28,202 nucleotides of DNA from Clostridium_AI sp002297865 (lineage in GTDB: Bacteria > Bacillota > Clostridia > Lachnospirales > Lachnospiraceae), in the NCBI GenBank assembly GCA_937903005.1, contig CALFNR010000011.1, positions 1 to 28,202 on the forward strand. The letters run 5' to 3'. The stretch's first letter is position 1. Every line of letters starts with the position of its first letter. A model generated the notes under the pieces. It saw only the letters and a list, made by a program, of their open reading frames with translations. It was not told where the DNA came from and did not search any database. The position numbers were made by a program, and so were the translations under genes. This document shows positions 8,016 through 15,719 of this stretch, piece by piece.

Positions 8016-8838
8016 AAGAAAACTGAAACTCGTAACCCTCGATAACAATGTTTCTTTAGCACAACGAGAATATGTAAAGAAATATTTGATAAACCAGAGA
8101 AAAATATCAACCTTACAGATTCTTATTTTTGTTGCATTTCTTGCGATGTGGGAGATTGGAGCACAGATTGGTTTTATTGATGCCTTTATCTTTAGCAGTC
8201 CATCTAGAGTGGTCAAATCTATGTGTCAAATGGCCCAGGGGGGAGAATTGTTCTACCACCTTGGTATCACGCTATTGGAAACTCTTTTGAGTTTTGCTTT
8301 TGTTAATATATTTGGAATTGCACTAGCAGTGTTGCTTTGGTGGAATCACAATATTTCAAAAGTATTAGAACCATATCTGGTGGTGCTTAATAGTTTACCA
8401 AAATCCGCCTTAGCGCCTGTATTTATCGTTTGGTTGGGAAATAATATGAAGACCATCATTATTGCAGCAATTTCGGTTTCTGTATTTGGCACTATTATTA
8501 CCTTATACACGGATTTTAAGTCGGTAGAGGAAGATAAGGTGAAACTGATACGTACACTTGGTGGAACCAAAAAAGATGTTTTATGGAAGGTGGTGCTTCC
8601 AAGTAATATTCCTTCCATGATTAGTCTCATGAAGGTGAATATTGGCTTATCACTAGTTGGAGTTATCATAGGAGAATTTTTGGCAGCAAAAGCTGGATTG
8701 GGCTATTTGATTATATATGGAAGCCAAGTATTTAAACTTGACTGGGTAATCTTAAGCATCATCCTTCTTTGCATCCTTGCTACAGTGCTTTATAAAGGAT
8801 TAGGCTGGATTGAAAAAAGATACGGAGAACATGCATAA
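7999..8838 (+). CDS. ABC importer permease, NitT/TauT (SsuC/TauC) type
   Basis: A 279-residue binding-protein-dependent permease with about six membrane segments: one near residues 37-60 after a basic N-terminal tail, and the rest between about 90 and 270. The EAA loop that docks on the ATPase is recognisable as RTLGGTKKDVLWKVVLPSNI. The GIALAVLL and NSLPKSALAPVFIVWLG segments are typical of the SsuC/TauC group. Its ATG lies inside the ATPase gene, with GGAAGGAG about 10 bases upstream. The operon ends 15 bases later at a hairpin, so only two of the three usual components are encoded here. Confidence 0.9.
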   Translation: MQALSRRKLKLVTLDNNVSLAQREYVKKYLINQRKISTLQILIFVAFLAMWEIGAQIGFIDAFIFSSPSRVVKSMCQMAQGGELFYHLGITLLETLLSFAFVNIFGIALAVLLWWNHNISKVLEPYLVVLNSLPKSALAPVFIVWLGNNMKTIIIAAISVSVFGTIITLYTDFKSVEEDKVKLIRTLGGTKKDVLWKVVLPSNIPSMISLMKVNIGLSLVGVIIGEFLAAKAGLGYLIIYGSQVFKLDWVILSIILLCILATVLYKGLGWIEKRYGEHA

Positions 8839-8852
8839 GAATAGAATTAGAA

Positions 8853-8894
8853 GAGTGGCAGATTGCGTAAAAGGCAGTTTGCCGCTCGTTTGTT
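8853..8894 (+). terminator. Terminator after the ABC importer
   Basis: A continuous 14-bp stem pairs GAGTGGCAGATTGC (8853-8866) with GCAGTTTGCCGCTC (8874-8887), including a few G-U pairs, around a 7-base loop. GTTTGTTT follows. Confidence 0.7.
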
Positions 8895-8949
8895 TCATTG
8901 CGTAAATATTGGTATTTTTGCATAATTACTCATAAAAGCAAATAAATAA

Positions 8950-8978
8950 TTGAAACATGTCGAAAATGATGATATAGT
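8950..8978 (+). promoter_or_regulatory. Sigma-A promoter of the NhaC-family gene
   Basis: TTGAAA (8950-8955), a 17-base spacer and TATAGT (8973-8978) lie about 50 bases before the start codon. Confidence 0.65.
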
Positions 8979-9025
8979 ATACTGGACATACAAAGTACGA
9001 AATGCATAAAGAAAGGAAGAACAAC

Positions 9026-10576
9026 ATGGATTTAGCAAATATTGGTTGGTTGACGTTGATTCCGCCACTTATTGCGATTATTCTAGCATTAATTACAAAA
9101 GAAGTAATTTCGTCGCTGCTACTAGGTATTCTGGCAGGAGCATTTATTTATAGTAATGGAAGTTTAATTGGAATGTTAACAACCACGTTTGGTGTTATGG
9201 GTGAACGAATGGGAGAAAACATTAATATTTTGATTTTCCTAAGCCTTTTAGGAGCAATCGTTGTGATAGTAACAAAAGGTGGAGGTTCCCGTGCTTACGG
9301 CGAATGGGCTGTTAAGCGTATTAAGACAAGGAAGGGAGCATCCTTTGCAACAACTGTGTTAGGCTGTCTTATCTTTATTGATGACTATTTCAACTGTCTT
9401 ACAGTAGGAACAGTTATGAAACCTGTAACGGACAAGCATCGTATCTCTAGAGCAAAATTAGCGTATTTGTTAGATGCAACGGCAGCTCCCATTTGTATTA
9501 TTGCGCCAATTTCAAGCTGGGGTGCATCTGTTGCCACCTATATACAAAAAGCGGTCAATGAAGAAAATGGAATGAAGGTATTTATTGAAATTATTCCATA
9601 TAACCTATATGCCATTTTGACAATTATAATGATTATTATAATTTGTGGAACTAAATTAAATTTTGGGCCTATGAAACGTTTTGAGAAGGCCGCAATTGAG
9701 AGTGGCGACCTATTTCTAGGTAAGCCGATTCAGTCTGAAAACAAAGAGGACATGGTTATTTCGGATCGTGGTAATGTACTAGATCTGGTAATTCCAATTG
9801 CATCTCTCATTATTGGAACAATCGTTGCTATGATGTATACTGGCGGTGCTTTTAGTGGAAAGAGTACTATACTTGGGGCATTTGGAGCTTGTGACTCATC
9901 ATTGTCTTTGGTTTTGGGAAGTTTCTTTGCATTAGCTATAATATTCATTCAGTATTTACCAAGAAAAATTCTTTCCTTTAGTGAGTTTATGGAAAGCATA
10001 ACAGAGGGTGTAAAATCCATGGTGCCTGCATTTATTATTCTAGTGCTTGCTTGGACAATTGGTGGAATCTGCAGTGAACAATATCTGGATACTGGACATT
10101 ATGTAGGTTATTTAGTAAAACAGATGGATTTCCCTGTGTTTGTTCTTCCAGTGATTATTTTCGTAGTTGCTGCATTCCTTGGATTTGCAACAGGAACTTC
10201 TTGGGGGACTATGGCAATTCTAATTCCGATTGGAGCATCTATTTGTAAGACAGAAGGGACCATAGGAATTCTTTATCCAGTGTTGGGTTCGATCCTTGCA
10301 GGAGCTGTTTATGGAGATCACATTTCTCCGATTTCAGATACCACAATATTATCTTCTACGGGGGCTGGCTGTAATCATCTTGATCATGTATCGACGCAGC
10401 TGGTTTATGCCAGTGTTGTTGCACTTTGCTGCATGGTTGGTTATGTTCTAATGGGAGTTTTGCAGACAGCGTTGATTCCGCTGTTTGTGAGTGTGATTAT
10501 GTTACTTGCCATTCTATATGGAATTGCCTGCTATGAGAAGAAAAAAGAACCGATTGATTATTCCAATGTAAAATAA
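9026..10576 (+). CDS. NhaC-family Na+/H+ antiporter-like membrane protein
   Basis: A 516-residue polytopic membrane protein with about 11-13 hydrophobic segments. Its long conserved loop motifs are those of the Na+/H+ antiporter C domain: FIDDYFNCLTVGTVMKPVTD, APICIIAPISSWGAS, FATGTSWGTMAILIPI, and VYGDHISPISDTTILSSTGA. Members exchange Na+ for H+, or amines and organic acids such as malate/lactate or arginine-type substrates, so the exact substrate is open. ATG 9026 is preferred, because AGGAAG lies about 6 bases upstream. The in-frame ATG at 9002 lacks a binding site. It is monocistronic, with its own promoter and terminator. Confidence 0.9.
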   Translation: MDLANIGWLTLIPPLIAIILALITKEVISSLLLGILAGAFIYSNGSLIGMLTTTFGVMGERMGENINILIFLSLLGAIVVIVTKGGGSRAYGEWAVKRIKTRKGASFATTVLGCLIFIDDYFNCLTVGTVMKPVTDKHRISRAKLAYLLDATAAPICIIAPISSWGASVATYIQKAVNEENGMKVFIEIIPYNLYAILTIIMIIIICGTKLNFGPMKRFEKAAIESGDLFLGKPIQSENKEDMVISDRGNVLDLVIPIASLIIGTIVAMMYTGGAFSGKSTILGAFGACDSSLSLVLGSFFALAIIFIQYLPRKILSFSEFMESITEGVKSMVPAFIILVLAWTIGGICSEQYLDTGHYVGYLVKQMDFPVFVLPVIIFVVAAFLGFATGTSWGTMAILIPIGASICKTEGTIGILYPVLGSILAGAVYGDHISPISDTTILSSTGAGCNHLDHVSTQLVYASVVALCCMVGYVLMGVLQTALIPLFVSVIMLLAILYGIACYEKKKEPIDYSNVK

Positions 10577-10588
10577 TAGATTATAGAG

Positions 10589-10628
10589 AAAAGTGCTTTA
10601 CCAAAGTTGGCTGGTAAGGCACTTTTTT
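10589..10628. terminator. Strong, probably bidirectional terminator
   Basis: AAAAGTGCTTTACCA (10589-10603) pairs with TGGTAAGGCACTTTT (10612-10626) over 15 bp with one G-U pair, followed by a T-run. The A-run on the left arm makes it usable from the minus strand as well. It lies 12 bases after the NhaC-family stop. Confidence 0.9.
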
Positions 10629-10649
10629 CACTCTATAGGAAAAATCGAT

Positions 10650-10694
10650 CCACACCTGTCCTATAGAACAAAAGCCCATAAAGGACAGGCGTGG
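10650..10694 (-). repeat. Long hairpin downstream of tRNA-Thr, sharing a sequence with the hairpin at 12291
   Basis: CCACACCTGTCCT (10650-10662) pairs with AGGACAGGCGTGG (10682-10694). The one mismatch on the plus strand becomes a G-U pair in minus-strand RNA, where ATCGATTTTTCC follows. The left arm also overlaps a competing pair, CTATAGGA (10633-10640) with TCCTATAG (10659-10666). The loop contains AAAGCCCATAAAGG (10671-10684), which recurs inverted at 12326-12339. It may be a second terminator, or a member of a dispersed repeat family. Confidence 0.5.
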
Positions 10695-10738
10695 AATGAA
10701 CATGAACGGGTAAGGAAAATCCGTCACATTTCTAAACA

Positions 10739-10766
10739 TAAAAAAGCCTTGTAAACACAAGACTTT
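10739..10766 (-). terminator. Terminator of tRNA-Thr
   Basis: On the minus strand AAAGTCTTGT pairs with ACAAGGCTTT (plus positions 10757-10766 and 10743-10752) around a 4-base loop, followed by a short T-run. It begins 6 bases after the tRNA 3' end. Confidence 0.75.
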
Positions 10767-10771
10767 CAACA

Positions 10772-10844
10772 AGCTGAAAAAGGGACTTGAACCCTCGACC
10801 CCTTCATTACGAGTGAAGTGCTCTACCAACTGAGCTATTTCAGC
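10772..10844 (-). tRNA. tRNA-Thr, anticodon CGT
   Basis: A 73-base cloverleaf on the minus strand. The acceptor stem is GCTGAAA/TTTCAGC. The D-arm begins GCTCAGTTGGTAGAGC. The anticodon stem CTTCA/TGAAG encloses loop CTCGTAA, giving anticodon CGT (codon ACG). The T-arm is GAGGG-TTCAAGT-CCCTT. The 3' CCA is not encoded, so it must be added by a tRNA nucleotidyltransferase. It has its own promoter and terminator and is not part of a tRNA cluster. Confidence 0.95.
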
Positions 10845-10869
10845 ACAATAAATTCGCTATCGCCCATAT

Positions 10870-10898
10870 ATGATAACACAATGAAGGTAGAAATTCAA
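10870..10898 (-). promoter_or_regulatory. Promoter of tRNA-Thr
   Basis: On the minus strand TTGAAT (plus 10893-10898), a 17-base spacer and TATCAT (plus 10870-10875) lie about 25 bases before the tRNA 5' end. Confidence 0.7.
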
Positions 10899-10940
10899 TA
10901 CTTTTTATGAAAAAACAGGAAGGTAAAATTAATTCGTTAA

Positions 10941-10981
10941 GAAAAACCAGTAAAGCAAAAGATAGTACAGTTACTGGCTTT
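10941..10981 (-). terminator. Terminator of the KdpE-like regulator gene
   Basis: On the minus strand AAGCCAGTAA (plus 10971-10980) pairs with TTACTGGTTT (plus 10944-10953), followed by TTC. It begins 18 bases after the regulator stop. Confidence 0.7.
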
Positions 10982-10998
10982 CCTAATTTAGTTAGGTA

Positions 10999-11706
10999 CT
11001 ATTCATGATCATCAATCATTCGATAACCAAGGCCACTGACAGTAAAAATGTATTTTGGATCAGATGGGTTTTCTTTGAGTTTTTTGCGAATATTTGCCAT
11101 ATTAACCCGAAGGATTTGATTGTTTTTATCAGCATAAGGCCCCCAGATTGCTTGAATAATTGTTTCGTAAGATAGAACACGTCCTGCATTTAGCGTTAGG
11201 AGACGAAGAATCTTAAATTCTATCTGCGTTAAATGAAGTGGTTTATCATTCATTTTTACAATATGCTTTTCAAAATCAATTTCTAACCCTCGTATCTTTA
11301 CTACATGAGGTTTTTTTGCTTTCTGATAAAATTCCTGATAATTACAGTGTCTAAATGCAGTGCGGATGCGGGCGAGCAGTTCTGAGGTACCAAAGGGTTT
11401 GGTTATGTAGTCATCTGCACCAGAATCTAGCGCCAGTACAATTTCACGTTCCTGAATACGTCCTGAAACTACTATAATAGGAATGTTAGACCAGGTCCTG
11501 ATTTCTTGTATTATTTCAATACCATCAATATCCGGTAACCCTAAGTCTAGTAAAATTAAATCAGGACAATGACTTGTTGCGATAGTTAAAGCTTCTAGAC
11601 CAGTGGACGCTGTAAGCGTTTTATAATGATTGGCTTCAAGATGCTCTGTAATCGTATTGCGTAGATATTGTTCATCTTCTACAATTAGTATTGTTTGTTT
11701 ATTCAT
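10999..11706 (-). CDS. OmpR-family response regulator, KdpE-like, orphan
   Basis: A 235-residue two-domain response regulator. The receiver domain has the acidic pair Glu10-Asp11, phosphoacceptor Asp54 (LILLDLGLPD), Ser81 and Lys103 (TKPF). The C-terminal winged helix (about 130-232) contains HLTQIEFKILRLL and the recognition segment ILRVNMANIRKKL, ending in FTVSGLGYRM. Overall it resembles KdpE, which controls potassium uptake in other bacteria. However, there is no KdpD kinase and no kdpFABC gene beside it, so the partner and target are unknown. AGGAGG lies 8 bases before the ATG. The gene stands alone between a terminator and a long gene-free stretch. Confidence 0.85.
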   Translation of the reverse strand: MNKQTILIVEDEQYLRNTITEHLEANHYKTLTASTGLEALTIATSHCPDLILLDLGLPDIDGIEIIQEIRTWSNIPIIVVSGRIQEREIVLALDSGADDYITKPFGTSELLARIRTAFRHCNYQEFYQKAKKPHVVKIRGLEIDFEKHIVKMNDKPLHLTQIEFKILRLLTLNAGRVLSYETIIQAIWGPYADKNNQILRVNMANIRKKLKENPSDPKYIFTVSGLGYRMIDDHE

Positions 11707-12350
11707 TTTGGTAACCTCCTAATTTGGGATAGAACAACAAACATTACCCTTGTGAACGTTTTTTCTGATTAATTGCTGCAAAGCATGTTTTATTATGTCA
11801 AAATAGATAACATAAAATACAACGATGTTATGTTGAAGCTACGCAAAGAAAGCCAGAACAGTCAGGATGTAAATTGTAATACCCCAGTTATAATCTTGTA
11901 TCCTTTTCACTTTTTGTATCTTATATTAATCGAGTAGTTCTCATACTGTAAAATAGATTACTGTAGTACTTTGTTTTCCTTTGGTTTGTTTATTGGGTCT
12001 TCTTATATTAAGTTTTCGGTCTATGTTTTAAGTGAAAATAACAAAATAATTATACCAACAAATAAACTAGGATGGGGCATAACCAAACATTTTCCATATT
12101 TTTTATACCTAACTGGTTATTGATGTACTTTGAATTATTATATCGTTATGAAATTGTAAAAATATATAAAAGTCATACTTTATTTATAGTGGGAAATAAG
12201 GAAAAATATCAAACGAAAATGTTAAAATGTCGTTAAGAAACTTCGAAAAATATTGAATTTTATCGTAAAACATGATAATCTCCAAATAGAACAAAGCCCA
12301 TGAGCCTCTATACTGGCTCACTCCCCCTTTATGGGCTTTGTGTTGTTAAC
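11707..12350. other. 644-base gene-free stretch between the KdpE-like and FUSC genes
   Basis: This very AT-rich interval holds the 5' region of the regulator gene and, at its right end, the FUSC terminator hairpin. An inverted repeat, ATAACAT (11807-11813) with ATGTTAT (11825-11831), lies about 100-125 bases upstream of the regulator start. A weak minus-strand promoter (TTGTAT, 19 bases, CATAAT at plus 11817-11822 and 11792-11797) overlaps it. A 50-codon frame at 11785-11937 on the plus strand lacks a ribosome binding site. I see no convincing gene, tRNA or known riboswitch here. A small RNA or a decayed gene cannot be excluded. Confidence 0.6.
12291..12341 (-). terminator. Terminator hairpin of the FUSC gene
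   Basis: ACAAAGCCCAT (12291-12301) pairs with ATGGGCTTTGT (12331-12341). A nested GAGCC/GGCTC stem (12302-12306 with 12315-12319) lies inside. On the minus strand it begins 10 bases after the FUSC stop and is followed by TCTATTTGG, which is only weakly T-rich. Confidence 0.6.
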
Positions 12351-13394
12351 TTATAGAATTACCTGTGCGAGATGAAGAATTCTGTCTAACAGGTATAATT
12401 TATTTGATACTTCTCTTTTCTCGTGTCTGGATAGCTCGTATCCGTCGATTCCAGTCTTTTCAATGTCCAATAAGTCGGTTTGCAACTGGTTGATTAAGGC
12501 ATTTAGTTGTGTTTGTATATCTTGCATTGTCATTGTGTCAGTTTTATCAACTAATTCTTTCAATTCTTTTAATTTTCTAAAGCACTCAGAAAATATTGAA
12601 TATAAATTATTATGCACCCGTTGACCATTGATAATATCAAGATGTATCTGGTCAATTAAAATGAATATTGACCATAGGTTATGATAGAGTTTATTATATT
12701 CATTCAGTTTTTCATAGGAATAGTGTCTATATTTACATTCCAATTCGTATTTTTCATATTTTTCTTTTGCACGTTCAAAGGAAATTTGAAGATTAGTGTG
12801 TAGATAATTCAGATTTTCTTTATTTTCTAATGTAATATAGCATTCCAAATTCATGAGTAAATAAGTAAATAAGTCTTTCTTTATCTGTGTGAGCTGTTGC
12901 TCTAAGGTTTTATCACAGGAACGATTTGGTGTTATAAAATTTATAATTAAAGATGACATAACGCCTATGGCAGTGTCAATTAGTCGATAAAAGCCATCGA
13001 CGATAGATGCATCTTTTTGGATGATTAGAGCTGTGAACGCAAAACAGGAGATTCCACATGCTGCGCCCCATCCAAAATGTGTACAAAGCGTCAATGTGAT
13101 AAATACCCCAATGCCTAAAGTAATTATATTTGTTGGAATGAATAGTATATAAATAGACCCTATTAGAAGCCCGATAATGGTGCCCCAAATTCGGTTCTTA
13201 GAGGTTGAAACTGTTTCATATATCGTAGGCTGCATTGTAATGATAACGGCAACGATAGCGTGAATAGGTGTTGGTGTATGAAGGAGTTCGGTTATTAAGT
13301 ATGAGAACATTACAGCAACGGCAGTTTTAATTATTCTAGAACCTGCTTTTATGGGAGGTTTTAGGTGATGTTTGTGTCTTGATATTGTGTGCAT
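12351..13394 (-). CDS. FUSC-family (aromatic acid exporter-like) membrane protein
   Basis: A 347-residue protein. A basic N-terminus (ISRHKHHLKPPIKAGSRIIK) is followed by about 5-6 hydrophobic segments between residues 23 and 165. The first part matches the FUSC / ArAE_1 family, including the typical AVIITMQPTIYETVSTSKNR-like loop and GTIIGLLIGSIYI. The C-terminal 170 residues are hydrophilic, mostly helical and probably cytoplasmic. Relatives in Gram-negatives (AaeB) export aromatic carboxylic acids. Those in Gram-positives are mostly uncharacterised. A weak AAGG lies 9 bases before the ATG. It has its own promoter, so it is probably monocistronic. Confidence 0.8.
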   Translation of the reverse strand: MHTISRHKHHLKPPIKAGSRIIKTAVAVMFSYLITELLHTPTPIHAIVAVIITMQPTIYETVSTSKNRIWGTIIGLLIGSIYILFIPTNIITLGIGVFITLTLCTHFGWGAACGISCFAFTALIIQKDASIVDGFYRLIDTAIGVMSSLIINFITPNRSCDKTLEQQLTQIKKDLFTYLLMNLECYITLENKENLNYLHTNLQISFERAKEKYEKYELECKYRHYSYEKLNEYNKLYHNLWSIFILIDQIHLDIINGQRVHNNLYSIFSECFRKLKELKELVDKTDTMTMQDIQTQLNALINQLQTDLLDIEKTGIDGYELSRHEKREVSNKLYLLDRILHLAQVIL

Positions 13395-13439
13395 GATGAT
13401 ACCTTAACCTTAAAATTTTTTGTGATATTTTATTGTCTT

Positions 13440-13468
13440 ATCATAAAAAGAAACTCGAAAAATGTCAA
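13440..13468 (-). promoter_or_regulatory. Strong sigma-A promoter of the FUSC gene
   Basis: On the minus strand a perfect TTGACA (plus 13463-13468), a 17-base spacer and TATGAT (plus 13440-13445), about 45 bases before the start codon. The stretch between here and the terminator at 13652 shows no gene. Confidence 0.8.
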
Positions 13469-13650
13469 CAAGGAAAGAAAAATGGAACATTTGTGACAAA
13501 CTTCCATATACTAAATTGAGATAAGATGTATCTATTTCATTATCAGTTTGTAAAAAATTATAGAAATGGAAAAAGAAGGAAAAGATACATGTATTAATTG
13601 AAAAGCGGATTATACATTACAGCTTCAGAGCAATCTGTAATGTATTATAC

Positions 13651-13680
13651 AAAAAAAACTTCGTAAAAAAACGAAGTTTT
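13651..13680 (-). terminator. Terminator of tRNA-Gly
   Basis: On the minus strand AAAACTTCGT pairs with ACGAAGTTTT (plus 13671-13680 and 13655-13664) around a 6-base T loop, followed by four or more T. It begins 8 bases after the tRNA. Confidence 0.9.
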
Positions 13681-13687
13681 GATAAAA

Positions 13688-13758
13688 AGCGGGTGATGGG
13701 AATCGAACCCACGTATCTAGCTTGGAAGGCTAGTGTTCTACCATTGAACTACACCCGC
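13688..13758 (-). tRNA. tRNA-Gly, anticodon TCC
   Basis: A 71-base cloverleaf on the minus strand. The acceptor stem is GCGGGTG/CACCCGC. The D-arm is GTTCAATGGTAGAAC. The anticodon stem CTAGC/GCTAG encloses loop CTTCCAA, giving anticodon TCC (codon GGA). The T-arm is GTGGG-TTCGATT-CCCAT. CCA is not encoded. It is a single gene with its own promoter and terminator. Confidence 0.96.
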
Positions 13759-13771
13759 TTGACATATATAT

Positions 13772-13799
13772 ATTATATACATTTTGGAATGAAAGTCAA
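13772..13799 (-). promoter_or_regulatory. Promoter of tRNA-Gly
   Basis: On the minus strand TTGACT (plus 13794-13799), a 16-base spacer and a perfect TATAAT (plus 13772-13777), about 13 bases before the tRNA 5' end. Confidence 0.8.
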
Positions 13800-13839
13800 T
13801 AGTTTTTTTAGAAAATAATTTTTGGAAAAAAGGAATAAT

Positions 13840-14478
13840 TTAATTTAAACGATGTTTATAATAGAAGATAGCGATTTGTGTTCGGTCACGAAGTTCTAAT
13901 TTTTCTAGAATAGTACTTATGTAGTTCCTAATGGTTCCTTCTGACAAAAATAGCGCATCAACCATTTCTTTGTTGGATTTCCCCTCTGCGATCAGTTCGA
14001 TAATTGAAAATTCTTTATCTGTAATGCCATGTTTTTGATAAATGGATGCATCTGGGGATGGAGAAAGCAATGTTGGAAGTTTGGATACGATTTCGTTGCC
14101 GTAAACATTCTGACCAAGCATAACAGCATGTAGTGCAGGAACAATACTGTCGAAGTCCTGTTTGAGCATGTAGCCTTTGGCGCCCATATTCAAAGCTTTG
14201 ATAATATATTCATCATCTAAGAATGTGGTTAAATATAAGATACGTGCCTCTTTATGATTCTTTAGAATTTCCTCGCCAGCCTGTAAGCCAGACATCTCGT
14301 CCATTCGAATGTCCATTAACAGGATGTCTGGTTTTTGGGAGTCGTAAAGACTAATGGCCTCTAGTCCATTGTTACCAGTGCCAACAATAGCAATGTCTGG
14401 CTGAGCACTTAATATTATTTTAAGGGATGAACAAACTAACTTGTCATCATCTACTAATACAACCGTGAGAGTATTCAA
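13840..14478 (-). CDS. NarL/LuxR-family response regulator
   Basis: A 212-residue regulator. The receiver domain has the acidic cluster VDDD, phosphoacceptor Asp56 (LLMDIRMDE), a Thr-Thr pair in LYLTTF, and Lys106 (YMLKQD). The C-terminal LuxR-type helix-turn-helix (about 150-209) reads ITDKEFSIIELIAEGKSNKE then LFLSEGTIRNYISTILEKL. I start at TTG 14478 because GGAGG on the minus strand sits 9 bases upstream. An in-frame TTG at 14487 touches that site and overlaps the kinase stop. No ATG is available. It follows the kinase gene by 5 bases and should be its phosphotransfer partner. The divergent ABC exporter is the likely target. Confidence 0.9.
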   Translation of the reverse strand: MNTLTVVLVDDDKLVCSSLKIILSAQPDIAIVGTGNNGLEAISLYDSQKPDILLMDIRMDEMSGLQAGEEILKNHKEARILYLTTFLDDEYIIKALNMGAKGYMLKQDFDSIVPALHAVMLGQNVYGNEIVSKLPTLLSPSPDASIYQKHGITDKEFSIIELIAEGKSNKEMVDALFLSEGTIRNYISTILEKLELRDRTQIAIFYYKHRLN

Positions 14479-14483
14479 TTCTA

Positions 14484-15593
14484 TCAACCTCCATCTTTTT
14501 CTTTTGGTATGGAAATGAAAATTTTAAATCCATTATTAGTTACAATTTGAAGATTACCGTTAAATCCTTTTACACGTTCTATCATGTTTTGAAGTCCCAT
14601 TCCTTCCACATAATCATTCGAAAGCTGTACACGTCTTGCTAGTGCCTTGGTTTTTTCATTAATCTCACCGTTATCTTCAATAATAAGCCGGTACAAAGCT
14701 GGTTCTTCTGCAAGAACGATTAATACTTTTGTAGCAGAGGAATGCTTCATTATATTGGAAAGGGCTTCCTTGACAATTGCAATGAAACAGTATTTTACTT
14801 TTAGTAAAGGCGGATTAACAATGTCATATTGATACTGTATTTCACAAAACTGAAATTCTTTTACTAAGTTTAAAATTGTACTATATAAATCTATAGATTC
14901 ATCGTGCATATTATGTATACTAGCGCGAACGCTATCCATCCCTTCTGATAAGGACAGCTTTAAACGGTTTAATTCATCCTTGATGAGTGGATCTTTTTCT
15001 AAAGTAAGCAGTGCGCCTATCTGAATTAAAGAACGGGATAATACATGGCCAATGTGATCGTGTATTTCTTTGGATATACGGTTTCGTTCGCTTAATGTGG
15101 CGATATTAATTTCATAATCCTGATTTTCTAATATACTGCGGTTCTTTTCTTCTTCTATCAAAACAAGTTCCTTATTGTCATTTAATGACTGATGGTGGAG
15201 AGTTAGCAAATGCGTATGTTTTGAAGTTTTACATTTAAGGTAGAAACTAAGAAGTGTAAACAGTATAATATAAACAGTATTGTGCATGCCTAATTTGGTG
15301 TAGTTCATATTTAATATGTAAAATATAAATAATAGAAAGTAATAAAATTTACTCAAAAAGTAATCATACATGAAAATGGGTAAAAACATCGTAAGCTGCG
15401 GTAATATAGTACATAGCATGAGATAAGAAAAAAAGAGAAGATTCTTAATTAATCTATTCTCAAGGTAAATCAAAAGGCAAGCAAATAAAAGTGCAAGCAA
15501 GATAGGAAACATGATATAATTACCTTTGAATGTTTCTGCATATAAAATAATCGCACAGACGAACAAGAAAGATTTATCTAAAATTTCATTCAT
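14484..15593 (-). CDS. NarL-type sensor histidine kinase (HisKA_3)
   Basis: A 369-residue membrane kinase. About four or five hydrophobic segments fill residues 8-120 with only short loops, so the signal is probably sensed in or at the membrane. A coiled linker (about 135-165) leads to the HisKA_3 dimerisation box ERNRISKEIHDHIGH, with phosphoacceptor His178. The ATPase domain has EALSNIMKHSSA (N box), EDNGEI (G1) and GMGLQNMIERV (G2). This architecture resembles kinases that monitor envelope stress or antimicrobial peptides, though the signal is not known here. The gene is divergent from the ABC exporter at 15720 and forms an operon with the response regulator downstream. Confidence 0.9.
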   Translation of the reverse strand: MNEILDKSFLFVCAIILYAETFKGNYIMFPILLALLFACLLIYLENRLIKNLLFFSYLMLCTILPQLTMFLPIFMYDYFLSKFYYFLLFIFYILNMNYTKLGMHNTVYIILFTLLSFYLKCKTSKHTHLLTLHHQSLNDNKELVLIEEEKNRSILENQDYEINIATLSERNRISKEIHDHIGHVLSRSLIQIGALLTLEKDPLIKDELNRLKLSLSEGMDSVRASIHNMHDESIDLYSTILNLVKEFQFCEIQYQYDIVNPPLLKVKYCFIAIVKEALSNIMKHSSATKVLIVLAEEPALYRLIIEDNGEINEKTKALARRVQLSNDYVEGMGLQNMIERVKGFNGNLQIVTNNGFKIFISIPKEKDGG

Positions 15594-15630
15594 TTTAACA
15601 TCGGCCTTTCAACCTTTTTTCATTTCTTTT

Positions 15631-15659
15631 ATTATGGTGGAAAAATGCAATCATTTCAA
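15631..15659 (-). promoter_or_regulatory. Promoter of the kinase/regulator operon
   Basis: On the minus strand TTGAAA (plus 15654-15659), a 17-base spacer and CATAAT (plus 15631-15636), about 40 bases before the kinase start. The 126-base region is shared with the divergent exporter, whose own promoter I could not identify. Confidence 0.6.
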
Positions 15660-15719
15660 TAACTTTTCGTGATTTTTATAAAGTTAATTTAGTTGATAGA
15701 ATATGGAGAGGAGAAAAAT

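Noticed and set aside
10581..10829. 82-codon minus-strand frame spanning tRNA-Thr and the terminators
   Set aside because: It runs through a clear tRNA and two hairpins, so it cannot be a real gene.
11785..11937. 50-codon plus-strand frame in the long gap before the FUSC gene
   Set aside because: No ribosome binding site, no promoter with good spacing, no recognisable features, and an AT-rich random-like composition.
14478..14487. Four-base overlap between the kinase stop and the regulator start
   Set aside because: It would need the TTG at 14487, which directly abuts GGAGG. The TTG at 14478 has proper 9-base spacing, so there is a 5-base gap instead.
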